Source: Actibacterium sp. XHP0104 (lineage in GTDB: Bacteria > Pseudomonadota > Alphaproteobacteria > Rhodobacterales > Rhodobacteraceae). Taken from it: a stretch of DNA of 64,000 bases. Below, one piece after another: positions 36,037 through 45,388 of the stretch. The number at the start of each line of letters is the position of its first letter. Positions within the stretch are counted from its first letter, which is position 1. The notes under the pieces are model-generated. The model searched no databases and was not told the origin of the DNA. It was given only the letters and a program-made list of their open reading frames with translations. The stretch is taken from assembly GCF_025751515.1 (NCBI RefSeq), contig NZ_JAOWLE010000004.1, forward strand, positions 124,001 through 188,000, given 5' to 3'. A program made the position numbers and the translations under genes.

Positions 36037-36933
36037 TTACTGCGCGGCCTTGTCCAGCATGACCATCTCGCGCAGATAGTCACCGAATTCCTCGCGCAGA
36101 TCATCGCGCGCCAGGCCAAAGGCCACGGTGGCCTGCAGGAACCCGGCCTTGGAGCCGCAGTCGAACCGCTGCCCGCGGAAGCGGAAGCCGTAAACCCCGC
36201 CGTTGGGCTCGTTGATCTGCTGGGCGATGGCGTCGGTCAGCTGAACCTCGCCACCGGCGCCTTTCTTCAGCTTGCCGATATCGTTCATCACCTTGGGCGA
36301 CAGGATATAGCGGCCGATCACCGCCAGGTTCGACGGAGCCTTTTCGGGCGCGGGCTTTTCGACCATGCCCTTGACGGAAACCAGCTGGCCCATGTCCTCG
36401 GCCACGTCCAGCACACCATAGGCGCCGGTCTTTTCCTGCGGCACTTCCATCGCGGCGACCATGTTGCCGCCGGTCTCGGCATAGGCCTCGACCATCTGCT
36501 GCAGACAGGGGGTTTCGGCGGCGATCACGTCATCGGGCAGGATGACGGCAAAGGGTTCGTTCCCGACCAGACGGCGGGCGCACCACACGGCATGGCCCAG
36601 GCCCAGCGCCTTTTGCTGGCGGATATAGGCAATCGCGCCGCTTTCCATGTTGGTTGCGCGCAAAATCTCTAGCAGGTCGGTCTTGCCGGCGCGGCGCAGC
36701 TCGGCCTCGAGGATGGGCGCGGTGTCGAAATAGTCTTCCAGCGCGCTTTTGCCGCGCGCGGTGACAAAGATGAATTCCTTGATGCCGGCGGCACGGGCCT
36801 CGTCGATCGCGTATTGGATCAGCGGGCGGTCGACCAGCGTCATGATTTCCTTGGGAACGGACTTAGTGGCGGGCAGAAACCGCGTACCCATCCCGGCGAC
36901 GGGAAAAATAGCTTTGGTAACCTTACGCTTCAT
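36037..36933 (-). CDS. galU: UTP--glucose-1-phosphate uridylyltransferase
   Basis: Makes UDP-glucose, donor for polysaccharides and substrate for GalE. The 298-residue protein has KAIFPVAGMGTRFLPATKSVPKEIM, the nucleotide-binding signature, and later VILPDDVIAAE and VEKPAPEKAPSNLAVIGRYIL. I prefer ATG 36933 (MKRKVTKAIFP) with GGGTGAG upstream; a GTG four codons earlier is possible. The 211-base region upstream, back to kdsB, should hold the promoter and contains a CCGAC/GTCGG dyad (36961-36975). Confidence 0.95.
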   Translation of the reverse strand: MKRKVTKAIFPVAGMGTRFLPATKSVPKEIMTLVDRPLIQYAIDEARAAGIKEFIFVTARGKSALEDYFDTAPILEAELRRAGKTDLLEILRATNMESGAIAYIRQQKALGLGHAVWCARRLVGNEPFAVILPDDVIAAETPCLQQMVEAYAETGGNMVAAMEVPQEKTGAYGVLDVAEDMGQLVSVKGMVEKPAPEKAPSNLAVIGRYILSPKVMNDIGKLKKGAGGEVQLTDAIAQQINEPNGGVYGFRFRGQRFDCGSKAGFLQATVAFGLARDDLREEFGDYLREMVMLDKAAQ

Positions 36934-37144
36934 ATCAACACTCACCCTTTAACTTGGTTGCCGACTCTGCGTCGGGCCTGCTCTTGTTTCATACGCTGTG
37001 GGTTTCGCCCGCAAGATGCAATTGTTCAGCCCAGCAACGATATCGATTATCGCACCATTGTAACACTACAGGCAAAGATGCCCTATTTTAGGCGGCTTTG
37101 GTATCAAATCGTGACATGCTCAGCCGACCTTTGCCGATGGGGGC

Positions 37145-37945
37145 CTAATCAACCCCCATCTGCGCCAGCATCGACTCGATGCGCGGCACGTCTGATGGGT
37201 TGTTCAGCTCCCAGAACTGGCGGCCTCGGCCTTCGACCTCGACGCACAGAACCGGGCGCTCGCGTTCCAGGAACCGCAGCTGTTCCAGCCCCTCAAGCGT
37301 CTCCAGCGGGCCGGCATCCCAGCGCGGATAGGCGGCCAGCGCCGAAGGCCGGTAGGCATAGCAGCCCACATGGTGAAACACCGGAGTTTCGGCATCATCG
37401 GCATAGGTCTTTCCGGTATAGGGAATGACCTCTTTCGAGAAATACAACGCCTTGCGATCATTGCCGAAAACCGCCGTTGTGCCGCCCACGCGACCGGCGC
37501 GGCGGTCGGCCAGCAGCGCGTTCAGCGTCTCGCCATCACAGCGCAGCACCGGGGTCGCGACCTCGGCCACCGGATCGGCGCGCAGACCCGCGACCAGTTC
37601 ATCCACGAACCAGGCGGGCGTCAGCGGCGCGTCGCCTTGCAGGTTGACCACCACGTCATAGCCACCGCCCAGCGTATCGAACGCCTCGGCGCAGCGCTCG
37701 GTGCCATTGGCGCAGGATTCACTGGTCATCACCACCTCGGCGCCAAACCCTTCGGCCGCCTCGCGGATGCGGTCATCATCGGTGGCCACAACCACGCGGG
37801 GGCTGCCCGGCACGGCAACCGCGGCCTCCCACGACCGGCGGATCAGAGACTTTTCCACCCCGCCGGCGCCCTTGAGCCCGACAAGCGGTTTGCCCGGATA
37901 GCGGGTCGAGGCATAGCGGGCGGGGATGACAATCAGAAAGGACAT
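37145..37945 (-). CDS. kdsB: CMP-Kdo synthetase
   Basis: Activates Kdo with CTP for transfer to lipid A. The 266-residue protein starts SFLIVIPARYASTRYPGKPLV and has VVNLQGDAPLTPAWFVDELV, VFHHVGCYAYRP and LEQLRFLERE, all typical. Its ATG overlaps the cysQ stop by one base. A GATGGGGG/CCCCCATC hairpin spans its stop codon (37136-37160) without a T tract. Together with kdsD at 24.5 kb it shows Kdo-containing LPS. Confidence 0.95.
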   Translation of the reverse strand: MSFLIVIPARYASTRYPGKPLVGLKGAGGVEKSLIRRSWEAAVAVPGSPRVVVATDDDRIREAAEGFGAEVVMTSESCANGTERCAEAFDTLGGGYDVVVNLQGDAPLTPAWFVDELVAGLRADPVAEVATPVLRCDGETLNALLADRRAGRVGGTTAVFGNDRKALYFSKEVIPYTGKTYADDAETPVFHHVGCYAYRPSALAAYPRWDAGPLETLEGLEQLRFLERERPVLCVEVEGRGRQFWELNNPSDVPRIESMLAQMGVD

Positions 37946-38742
37946 CAGGCGCTCTTGAGTTCGACACCAGGGGCATAGACGATAAAGAACGGGTTCTCGT
38001 AGATCGGCTTGCCATAGGTCAGGTCGGAATGGTCGTCAAAGCGCACAACGCGCCCGCCCGCGCCCAGCACAACGGCGTGGCCGGCGGCGGTATCCCATTC
38101 CATCGTGCGGCCCACACGCGGGTAAAGATCGGCCTCGCCCGTGGCGACAAGGCACAGCTTCAGCGACGACCCGGCGCTGGTCATGTCCTTGACGTTATAC
38201 TTGGCGATATAATCGTCGGTGGCCTGATCCCGGTGCGATTTCGACGCCACCACCACCAGCGCGCCATTGTCGGGCGTCGCGACCGAGATCGGCGCAACCG
38301 GCCCGGCCTGATCCAGCGCGAAATCACCGGTCTCCTCGACCGACTGGCCGCTGGCATCGGTATAGAACAGCCGGTTCTTGGCGGGCGCATAAACCACGCC
38401 GCGGATCGGCACGCCGTTTTCGACATAGGCGATGTTCACGGTGAACTCGCCCCGGCGCTTGACGAATTCCTTGGTGCCGTCCAGCGGATCGACGATCAGA
38501 AAGGTATTGGCGGTTTCCGAATGGCTGTCGGCCTGTTCCTCGGTCACGATCAGCGTGTCGGGGAAGGCATCGCGCAGAATGTCGGTGATGATCGCATCGG
38601 CGGCCTCGTCGGCCTCGGTCACCGGGCTGGCATCCGACTTGGTTTTCACCTCGAAATCGTCCGAATTGTAGATTTCCATGATCTTGGCGCCCGCTTCCAG
38701 CGCCGCACGACGGGCGATTTTCTCAAGCTTCTCGAAATCCAA
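37945..38742 (-). CDS. cysQ: 3'(2'),5'-bisphosphate nucleotidase (PAP phosphatase)
   Basis: Hydrolyses PAP, the by-product of PAPS-using sulfotransferases and of phosphopantetheinyl transfer, to AMP. The 265-residue inositol-monophosphatase-fold enzyme has VTEADEAADAIITDIL, the metal-binding glutamate in VTEEQ, VDPLDGTKEFVKRRGEF and the late WDTAAGHAVVLGAGG. I prefer a TTG start at 38742 (LDFEKLEKIARRA) with GGAG 8 bases before it; a GTG at 38772 adds ten codons. Kdo synthesis (kdsB) follows directly. In this locus it could clear PAP made by the sulfotransferase seven kilobases away. Confidence 0.92.
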   Translation of the reverse strand: MDFEKLEKIARRAALEAGAKIMEIYNSDDFEVKTKSDASPVTEADEAADAIITDILRDAFPDTLIVTEEQADSHSETANTFLIVDPLDGTKEFVKRRGEFTVNIAYVENGVPIRGVVYAPAKNRLFYTDASGQSVEETGDFALDQAGPVAPISVATPDNGALVVVASKSHRDQATDDYIAKYNVKDMTSAGSSLKLCLVATGEADLYPRVGRTMEWDTAAGHAVVLGAGGRVVRFDDHSDLTYGKPIYENPFFIVYAPGVELKSA

Positions 38743-38877
38743 TACCTGTACTCCGTCTCGCGAGGCGCGCACACGCGGCCCCGTCGTTGTAAGAATTTGC
38801 TAATTCCCTTATGATCCGCTGCAACAAGAACAGCAAGCCGGGCAAATGGTTCCGGCGTCACGCGATGCAGGCACCCC

Positions 38878-39699
38878 ATGTTTGAGGCACAGCGCACCAC
38901 CAACAGCCTGACAGGCGCGTTCCGCCTGTTCGCGCTGATCTATCACGCGACCGTGCGCAACATCCGGCGCAGCCATGGCAACGCGCTGATCGGGCTGCTG
39001 ATGAACATGCTACAAACGATCATGTTCGTGGCGGCGTTTTACTTCATGTTCGAGTTTCTGGGCCTGCGCGGCGTCGCGATCCGGGGCGATTTCATGCTGT
39101 TCATCATGTCGGGCATCTTTCTGTTCCTGACCCATAACAAATCGCTGGGCGCGGTGCTGTCGTCCGAGTCCTCGACCTCGCCCATGATGCAGCACGCGCC
39201 GATGAACACCATCGTCGCCATCAGCGCCGCTGCGCTGTCGTCGCTGTATATCCAGGTGCTGTCGATGGTGGTGGTGATGTTCATCTATCACGCCGCCATG
39301 ACGCCCATCACCATCTATCAGCCCATCGGCGCCTTTGGCATGGTGCTGCTGGCCTGGGGGTCGGGCGTGGCGATCGGGCTGATGCTCTTGGCGATCAAGC
39401 CGTGGTTTCCGGGCCTCGTCAGCATTATCAGCCTGGTCTACATGCGCGCCAACATGATCGCCTCGGGCAAGATGTTCGTGGCCAACATGATGCCCGGCTA
39501 TATCCTGACCATGTTCACCTGGAACCCGCTGTTCCACACCATCGACCAGGCACGCGGCTTTGTGTTCATCAACTACAATCCGCATTTCTCGAACACCACC
39601 TACCCGATTCTGCTGTCTCTGATCCTGGTGCTGATCGGCCTGATGGGCGAGTTCTATACACGCAAACACGCCTCGAAAAGCTGGAACGCCAAACGCTAA
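38878..39699 (+). CDS. ABC-2 type polysaccharide export permease without adjacent ATPase
   Basis: A 273-residue inner-membrane permease with about six helices, like KpsM/Wzm capsule exporters: NIRRSHGNALIGLLMNMLQTI at the first helix, LSSESSTSPMMQHAPMNTIV, and the C-terminal TWNPLFHTIDQARG with VFINYNPHFS and EFYTRKHASKSW. Such permeases normally sit beside their ATPase and export proteins, but here none lie on either side. The subunit may pair with an ATPase coded elsewhere. It is 135 bases from the divergent cysQ. Confidence 0.82.
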   Translation: MFEAQRTTNSLTGAFRLFALIYHATVRNIRRSHGNALIGLLMNMLQTIMFVAAFYFMFEFLGLRGVAIRGDFMLFIMSGIFLFLTHNKSLGAVLSSESSTSPMMQHAPMNTIVAISAAALSSLYIQVLSMVVVMFIYHAAMTPITIYQPIGAFGMVLLAWGSGVAIGLMLLAIKPWFPGLVSIISLVYMRANMIASGKMFVANMMPGYILTMFTWNPLFHTIDQARGFVFINYNPHFSNTTYPILLSLILVLIGLMGEFYTRKHASKSWNAKR

Positions 39700-39874
39700 G
39701 CCGTTGAAATCACGCAATCTGGCGCGCTGTTATCGACTATCAAAGCCGTTTCATGCCTTGTGATCGTGGTGGTGCGGGGCCGATTGGTCGTGCCCACCGG
39801 CAGGGCACAAATGCATTGACGAGTGTTCCGCTTTATTAGTCCCCGCTGGGCCGTCCCCATGATTAACGGCCCAT

Positions 39875-39903
39875 TGCCCCGGCGCAGTCCCCGCGCCGGG
39901 GCA
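39875..39903 (-). terminator. Strong hairpin abutting the alkB stop
   Basis: An 11-bp perfect stem TGCCCCGGCGC/GCGCCGGGGCA with a 7-base loop, starting right after the alkB stop codon. No T tract follows on either strand, so it may act as an mRNA 3'-end stabiliser or weak terminator for the convergent alkB and permease genes. The rest of the 204-base gap (39700-39874) shows nothing I can name. Confidence 0.5.
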
Positions 39904-40542
39904 TCAATCAACCACCCGCAGCGTCAGGTTGATCCGCCCGCCCTGGGGCAACAGCGACGACGACCCGGCCCGGATGCGATCGACCCCGTGATAGATCAGC
40001 CGCGCCTCACCCCCCATCACCACCACGTCGCCCGAGTGCAGCCACAGGCTCTCGGTTCGGCCACCCCGCGTCAGGTTGCCGATGCGAAACAGCCCGTCAT
40101 CGCCCAGCGACAGTGACACAACCGGGTAGGAAAAATCGGCCTCGTCGCGATCCTGGTGCATGCCCATCCGCGCGTCGGACCCGTAGAAATTGATCAGACA
40201 GCAATCGGGCGCGCGGCTTAGCCCGGTGATCTGGTGCCACATCTCGGCCACCGCGCCCGGAATGGCCGGCCAGGCCGCGCCGCCGGGATGGTGCGGCTGA
40301 TACCGGTATCCGCGCCGGTCCGACACCCAGCCCACGCGCCCTGCCGAGGTCATCCGCACGCTCATCGCCTTGCCCGAGGGCGTGACCGGCGAAAACAGCG
40401 GCGCGGCCCGCACCACGGCGCGCAGATCCTCGACCAGCGCCGCCTGCGCCTGCGCGTTCAGCCAGCCGCGAAACACGCCCACACCGCGCACAGACAGGTC
40501 GGGAACCGGCATTTCGCCCGCTTTAAGTCGGGTTTTTGGCAT
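39904..40542 (-). CDS. alkB: AlkB-type 2-oxoglutarate/Fe(II) DNA-repair dioxygenase
   Basis: Removes alkyl groups such as 1-methyladenine and 3-methylcytosine by oxidative demethylation. The 212-residue protein has the iron-binding HxD in MGMHQDRDEADFSYPVVSLSLG, the substrate-lid DCCLINFYG, and the distal iron-site histidine and 2-oxoglutarate arginine in MGGEARLIYHGVDRI and RINLTLRV. It stands alone on the minus strand; no ada gene is adjacent. Confidence 0.93.
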   Translation of the reverse strand: MPKTRLKAGEMPVPDLSVRGVGVFRGWLNAQAQAALVEDLRAVVRAAPLFSPVTPSGKAMSVRMTSAGRVGWVSDRRGYRYQPHHPGGAAWPAIPGAVAEMWHQITGLSRAPDCCLINFYGSDARMGMHQDRDEADFSYPVVSLSLGDDGLFRIGNLTRGGRTESLWLHSGDVVVMGGEARLIYHGVDRIRAGSSSLLPQGGRINLTLRVVD

Positions 40543-40571
40543 TTCTCCTCACATTTCCGTCATGCGCGCCG

Positions 40572-40600
40572 CTTGCAGCGTCCCTGACCCCTCCTTATAT
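40572..40600 (+). promoter_or_regulatory. Heat-shock (RpoH-type) promoter for dnaK
   Basis: CTTG at 40572-40575 and CTTATAT at 40594-40600 are separated by 18 bases, fitting the alphaproteobacterial sigma-32 pattern CTTG-N17/18-CYTATNT. It lies 112 bases upstream of the dnaK ATG on the correct strand. Confidence 0.65.
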
Positions 40601-40711
40601 ACGCCGGGAAGCCTGATCGGGGCATACCCGGTCAACAATCTGGGATCGGGGGCAGAAGCCTTATAAGGGTCTGCACCCCATATCATCGCCTAAAGAAGAG
40701 GTAGAGTAATT

Positions 40712-42625
40712 ATGGCCAAAGTCATCGGGATCGACCTCGGGACGACCAACAGCTGCGTTGCCATCATGGATGGTTCGCAACCCCGTGTGATCGAAAATGC
40801 CGAAGGGGCGCGCACCACGCCCTCGATCGTCGGTTTCACCGACAATGAACGCCTTGTGGGCCAGCCGGCAAAACGCCAGGCGGTCACCAACCCGTCGAAC
40901 ACCGTTTTCGCGGTCAAGCGCCTGATCGGGCGCCGCGTCGACGACGCCGAAGTCACCAAAGACAAGGAACACGTGCCCTATTCGATCGTCGATGGCGGCA
41001 ACGGCGATGCCTGGGTCGAGGTGAAAGGCGAGAAATACAGCCCCAGCCAGATCTCGGCCTTCATCCTGCAGAAGATGAAAGAAACCGCCGAATCCTATCT
41101 GGGCGAAAAGGTCGAACAGGCGGTCATCACCGTGCCGGCCTATTTCAACGACGCTCAGCGCCAGGCCACCAAGGACGCCGGCAAGATCGCCGGTCTTGAA
41201 GTGCTGCGCATCATCAACGAACCGACGGCCGCCGCGCTGGCCTATGGTCTGGACAAGAAAGAAACCCGCACCATCGCCGTTTACGACCTTGGCGGCGGTA
41301 CCTTCGACATCACCATCCTGGAAATCGACGACGGCCTGTTCGAAGTGAAATCGACCAACGGCGACACCTTCCTGGGCGGCGAAGACTTCGACATGCGCAT
41401 CGTCCGCTACCTGGCTGACGAGTTCAAGAAAGAGAACGGCACCGACCTGACCAAGGACAAGATGGCCCTGCAGCGCCTGAAAGAGGCCGCAGAGAAAGCC
41501 AAGATCGAACTGTCCTCGTCGCAGCAGACCGAGATCAACCAGCCGTTCATCGCGATGGACCCGAACTCGGGCGCACCGCTGCACATGGTGATGAAACTGA
41601 CCCGCGCCAAGCTGGAAAGCCTGGTGGGCGACCTGATCAAGGCCTCGATCAAGCCGTGCCAGGCCGCGCTGAAAGACGCGGGCCTGTCGACCTCGGACAT
41701 CGACGAGGTGGTTCTGGTCGGCGGTATGACCCGCATGCCGCGCGTCATCGAAGAAGTGACCAAGTTCTTTGGCAAGGAACCCCACAAGGGTGTGAACCCC
41801 GATGAGGTTGTCGCCATGGGCGCCGCCATTCAGGCCGGCGTGCTGCAGGGCGATGTCAAAGACGTGGTTCTGCTGGATGTGACCCCGCTGTCGCTGGGTA
41901 TTGAAACCCTGGGCGGCGTCTTCACCCGCCTGATCGACCGCAACACCACCATCCCGACCAAGAAGAGCCAGATCTTCTCGACCGCCGAAGACAACCAGAA
42001 CGCCGTGACCCTGCGCGTGTTCCAGGGCGAGCGCGAGATGGCCGCCGACAACAAGCTGCTGGGCCAGTTCAACCTGGAAGAAATCCCGCCGGCGCCGCGC
42101 GGCATGCCGCAGATCGAAGTGACCTTTGACATCGACGCCAACGGCATCGTGTCGGTGGCCGCCAAGGACAAGGGCACCGGCAAGGAACAGTCGATCACCA
42201 TCCAGGCATCGGGCGGTCTGTCGGACGACGAGATCGACCAGATGGTCAAGGACGCCGAGGCCAACGCCGAGGCCGACAAAGAGCGCAAGGAACTGGTCGA
42301 AGCCAAGAACCAGGCCGAAAGCCTGATCCACTCGACCGAAAAGTCGATGGAAGAGCACGCCGACAAGGTTGACCCGACCACGATCGAGGCCATCGAACTG
42401 GCCATCGCTGCCCTCAAGGACACGATGGAAACCAACGATGCCGGCAAGATCAAATCGGGCATCCAGAACGTGACCGAGGCTGCGATGAAGCTGGGCGAAG
42501 CCATCTACAAGGCTCAGCAGGCCGAAGCCAGCGACGGCGATGCCGGTGATGACGAGCCCCGCGGCGTCGATGACGACATCGTGGATGCCGACTTCGAAGA
42601 CCTCGACGACGACAAGCGCTCGTAA
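40712..42625 (+). CDS. dnaK: Molecular chaperone DnaK (Hsp70)
   Basis: An ATP-driven chaperone working with DnaJ and GrpE. The 637-residue protein has the ATPase signatures [32 protein letters not shown] and [17 protein letters not shown], the substrate-binding domain from about 390 ([14 protein letters not shown]) and an acidic tail [16 protein letters not shown] polymerase would start at the heat-shock promoter 112 bases upstream. grpE is not in the window. The big opposite-strand frame here is a shadow. Confidence 0.99.
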   Translation: MAKVIGIDLGTTNSCVAIMDGSQPRVIENAEGARTTPSIVGFTDNERLVGQPAKRQAVTNPSNTVFAVKRLIGRRVDDAEVTKDKEHVPYSIVDGGNGDAWVEVKGEKYSPSQISAFILQKMKETAESYLGEKVEQAVITVPAYFNDAQRQATKDAGKIAGLEVLRIINEPTAAALAYGLDKKETRTIAVYDLGGGTFDITILEIDDGLFEVKSTNGDTFLGGEDFDMRIVRYLADEFKKENGTDLTKDKMALQRLKEAAEKAKIELSSSQQTEINQPFIAMDPNSGAPLHMVMKLTRAKLESLVGDLIKASIKPCQAALKDAGLSTSDIDEVVLVGGMTRMPRVIEEVTKFFGKEPHKGVNPDEVVAMGAAIQAGVLQGDVKDVVLLDVTPLSLGIETLGGVFTRLIDRNTTIPTKKSQIFSTAEDNQNAVTLRVFQGEREMAADNKLLGQFNLEEIPPAPRGMPQIEVTFDIDANGIVSVAAKDKGTGKEQSITIQASGGLSDDEIDQMVKDAEANAEADKERKELVEAKNQAESLIHSTEKSMEEHADKVDPTTIEAIELAIAALKDTMETNDAGKIKSGIQNVTEAAMKLGEAIYKAQQAEASDGDAGDDEPRGVDDDIVDADFEDLDDDKRS

Positions 42626-42641
42626 GGGCTCAACCCGTGCC

Positions 42642-42672
42642 AGGGCCGGTCCGGTAATTCCGGGCCGGCCCT
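42642..42672 (+). terminator. Hairpin between dnaK and dnaJ
   Basis: A 13-bp stem AGGGCCGGTCCGG/CCGGGCCGGCCCT with one T-G mismatch and the loop TAATT. No T run follows, so it is more likely a processing or attenuation element that sets the dnaK:dnaJ ratio than a true terminator. Confidence 0.5.
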
Positions 42673-42699
42673 CGCATTCCCCCTCAGAGGGATCCTGAC

Positions 42700-43857
42700 A
42701 TGTCAAAACGTGACTTCTATGACGTCCTGGGTGTTGCCAAAGGCGCCTCGGCCGAAGAGCTGAAGAAAGCCTATCGCAAGAAGGCGAAAGAGCTTCACCC
42801 CGACCGCAATTCCGACAACCCCAATGCCGAGGCCCAGTTCAAAGAGGTGAACGAGGCCTATGACATTCTGAAGGACCCCGAGAAAAAAGCCGCCTATGAC
42901 CGGTTCGGCCACTCCGCGTTCGACGGTGGCATGGGCGGCGGCCCCCGTGGCGGCCCGCGCGGCGGAATGGGCGGCCAGGGCGATTTCGCCTCGGCCTTTT
43001 CCGACGTGTTCGACGACCTGTTCGGAGACTTCATGGGGGGCCGCGGTGGCGGCGGCGGACGTTCGCGCGCCGCACGTGGCGCCGATCTGCGCTATAACCT
43101 GCGCATTACCCTCGAAGAGGCCTATGCCGGCCTGCAGAAAACCATTCACGTGCCGACCTCGGTCTCGTGCTCGGGCTGTAACGGCACCGGTGCCGAAAGC
43201 GGCGCCGAACCCGCCGCCTGCCCCACCTGCTCGGGCATGGGCAAGGTGCGCTCGCAACAGGGCTTTTTCACCGTTGAACGCGCCTGCCCCACCTGTGGCG
43301 GCCTGGGCCAGATCATCAAGAACCCGTGCAAATCCTGCGGCGGCGCCGGCCGCGTCGAGAAAGACCGCACGCTGAACGTGAACATCCCCGCGGGCGTCGA
43401 AACCGGCACCCGCATCCGTCTTGCCGGCGAGGGCGAGGCCGGGCTGCGTGGCGGCCCGACGGGCGATCTGTACATCTTTATCGAGGTCGCGCCGCACCCG
43501 ATCTTTGAACGCGAAGGCGTGCACCTGTCGTGCCACGTGCCGGTGCCGATGACCACCGCCGTTCTGGGCGGCGATATCGAGGTGCCGACGATCGACGGCG
43601 GCCGCTCGCGCGTCAAGGTTCCCGCAGGCAGCCAGTCGGGCAAACAGATGCGCCTGCGCAGCAAGGGCATGCCCGCCCTGCGCGGCGGCGGCACCGGTGA
43701 CATGTTCATCGAGCTGGCCGTCGAAACGCCCGTGAACCTGACCTCAAAGCAAAAAGACCTGCTGCGCGAGTTCGAGCGCCTGAGCGAGAACAACAACCCC
43801 GAAAGCAGCGACTTTTTCGGCAAGGTCAAAAGCTTTTGGGACCAGATGAAAAGCTGA
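42700..43857 (+). CDS. dnaJ: Chaperone protein DnaJ (Hsp40)
   Basis: The co-chaperone that delivers clients to DnaK. The 385-residue protein has the J domain with the HPD motif (AKELHPDRN), a Gly/Phe-rich linker, and four zinc-finger repeats [24 protein letters not shown] and CKSCGGAG, then the C-terminal peptide-binding domain. The Gly-rich linker is long (about residues 75-125). It is 74 bases from dnaK with an intervening hairpin. Confidence 0.98.
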   Translation: MSKRDFYDVLGVAKGASAEELKKAYRKKAKELHPDRNSDNPNAEAQFKEVNEAYDILKDPEKKAAYDRFGHSAFDGGMGGGPRGGPRGGMGGQGDFASAFSDVFDDLFGDFMGGRGGGGGRSRAARGADLRYNLRITLEEAYAGLQKTIHVPTSVSCSGCNGTGAESGAEPAACPTCSGMGKVRSQQGFFTVERACPTCGGLGQIIKNPCKSCGGAGRVEKDRTLNVNIPAGVETGTRIRLAGEGEAGLRGGPTGDLYIFIEVAPHPIFEREGVHLSCHVPVPMTTAVLGGDIEVPTIDGGRSRVKVPAGSQSGKQMRLRSKGMPALRGGGTGDMFIELAVETPVNLTSKQKDLLREFERLSENNNPESSDFFGKVKSFWDQMKS

Positions 43858-43858
43858 T

Positions 43859-43905
43859 AGCCAAGGCCCGCCGTTTCCGCCACGGCACAATGGTGGGCCT
43901 CGGCT
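43859..43905 (+). terminator. Probable hairpin terminator after dnaJ
   Basis: Outer arms AGCC-A-AGGCCC and GGGCCT-C-GGCT enclose an inner GCCG/CGGC stem. It starts at the dnaJ stop. Only CTTGC follows, so Rho-independent function is uncertain. Confidence 0.35.
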
Positions 43906-43966
43906 CTTGCAGCGGGCTTTAGCGCTCTGTCTGGAACGCCACCGGCATCTGTGGCACGCTGCCTGA

Positions 43967-44590
43967 ATGACCGGCAAAACCGCCCATGACACGCGTCGCT
44001 ATGACCTTGTTGCCCCCCGCTGGGGCGACAAGATGCGCGCGCTTGGGTATTACGACGGCTATCTGGGCTTTCTCACTGCCGCAGGGCCGCGCCCCGATCC
44101 GCAGCAAAGCGTGATCGACATCGGCGCAGGCACCGCCGCCTTTTCCGAAGCCTGGGTCGCCGTTCATGGCCCGCCGCGCAACCTTACCCTGCTGGACCCA
44201 AGCCGCGAGATGCTTGATCGCGGCCTGGCCGCGCTGCGCGCCCACGGGGTTGATCCGATCCCCGTTCAGGCGCTCTTGGGCGACCATGCCGCACCGCCCG
44301 TTGACGTGGTTCTGGCCGCCCATGTCATCGAACACTGCCCCGATCCGCTGGTGGCACTTGGGCAGATGCGCGATCTGCTAAGGCCCGGCGGGCGGCTTTA
44401 CCTTGTCGTGTCCAAGCCGCATTGGTGCAATGCGATCATCTGGCTGCAATGGCGGCACCGAACCTTTCAACAGGAAGAGATCGTCGACCTGCTGCACAAG
44501 GCCGGCTTTGACGTTGAACAGATCCACGATTTCCCCGCGGGGCCGCCCTCGCGAACCAGCCGGGGGATCGTTGCGGTCTCACGGCATTAA
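43967..44590 (+). CDS. Class I SAM-dependent methyltransferase
   Basis: A 207-residue methyltransferase. Motif I is VIDIGAGTAAFSEAWVA, motif II NLTLLDPSREML, and VVLAAHVIEHCPDPLVALGQMRDLLRPGG covers motifs post-II and III. It resembles UbiE/COQ5-like enzymes, but the substrate cannot be assigned. It lies between dnaJ and radC, in the same direction, and is probably transcribed on its own. Confidence 0.82.
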   Translation: MTGKTAHDTRRYDLVAPRWGDKMRALGYYDGYLGFLTAAGPRPDPQQSVIDIGAGTAAFSEAWVAVHGPPRNLTLLDPSREMLDRGLAALRAHGVDPIPVQALLGDHAAPPVDVVLAAHVIEHCPDPLVALGQMRDLLRPGGRLYLVVSKPHWCNAIIWLQWRHRTFQQEEIVDLLHKAGFDVEQIHDFPAGPPSRTSRGIVAVSRH

Positions 44591-44626
44591 CCTGTTCTTT
44601 ACCAAGCAACGCGCAGATTGCCGGGT

Positions 44627-45388
44627 ATGAACACGCCCCGCGCCTTTCACGAAGCCCCCCTGCCGCTCTTCGAGCCGGATGAATGCGCCGTGCCCCCTCC
44701 GGCGGCGGGCAAGCTGCCCTCATACATCCGCGATCATCGCAGCCGCCTGCGCGCCCGGTTCATCGCCGGCGGCGCCGGGGCCATGCCCGATTATGAATTG
44801 CTTGAACTGGTGCTGTTCCGCGCCATCCCGCGCCAGGATGTCAAACCGCTGGCCCGCGCGCTGATGGATCAGTTCGGCGATTTCAACCGGGTCATCTCGG
44901 CCCCCATCCCCCGCCTGCGCGAGGTCAAGGGCGTGGGCGACGCGGTGATTTGCGAGCTAAAGATCGTCGAAGCCGCCACCCACCGCATGGCCCGCGCGCG
45001 GGTGATCGACCGCCCGGTGATTTCCGGCTGGGATGCGGTGATCGACTATTGCCATACCACCATGGCGCACCGCGATACCGAACAGTTTCGCGTGCTGTTC
45101 CTGGATCGCAAGAACGTGCTGATCGCCGACGAGGAACAGGGCCGCGGCACCGTCGATCACGTGCCCGTCTACCCGCGCGAGGTGGTCAAGCGGGCGCTTG
45201 AACTGAACGCCTCGGCGCTGATCCTGGTGCATAACCACCCCTCGGGCGACCCCACGCCGTCGGAATCCGATATCACCATGACCACACGCATTGATGAGGC
45301 CTGCCAGGCGCTGGGCCTGACGCTGCATGATCACATCATCGTCGGCAAATCGCGCGAGGTCAGCTTTCGCGCGGGCGGCTATCTTTAA
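44627..45388 (+). CDS. radC: RadC-family JAB-domain protein
   Basis: A 253-residue RadC/YicR protein: an N-terminal helix-hairpin-helix region (DYELLELVLFRAIPRQDVKPLA, EVKGVGDAVICELKI) and a C-terminal JAB1/MPN metalloprotease fold with HNHPSGDPTPSESD holding the zinc-binding histidines and aspartate. Its role in DNA repair is no longer accepted as proven, and its substrate is unknown. I start at ATG 44627; an upstream TTG at 44618 is weaker. The stop overlaps the convergent OmpA-fusion gene by 4 bases. Confidence 0.9.
   Translation: MNTPRAFHEAPLPLFEPDECAVPPPAAGKLPSYIRDHRSRLRARFIAGGAGAMPDYELLELVLFRAIPRQDVKPLARALMDQFGDFNRVISAPIPRLREVKGVGDAVICELKIVEAATHRMARARVIDRPVISGWDAVIDYCHTTMAHRDTEQFRVLFLDRKNVLIADEEQGRGTVDHVPVYPREVVKRALELNASALILVHNHPSGDPTPSESDITMTTRIDEACQALGLTLHDHIIVGKSREVSFRAGGYL

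Noticed and set aside
36946-37144. Small gene in the gap upstream of galU
   Set aside because: An ATG at 37078 opens a short frame, but it runs antisense into kdsB, lacks a ribosome-binding site and resembles nothing.
29802-39699. Polysaccharide region as a recently acquired island
   Set aside because: Codon use and G+C look like the surroundings and no transposase or direct-repeat border is visible; functional novelty does not need transfer.
40661-42706. 681-codon open frame opposite dnaK
   Set aside because: Known artefact of antisense hsp70 frames; no independent support.
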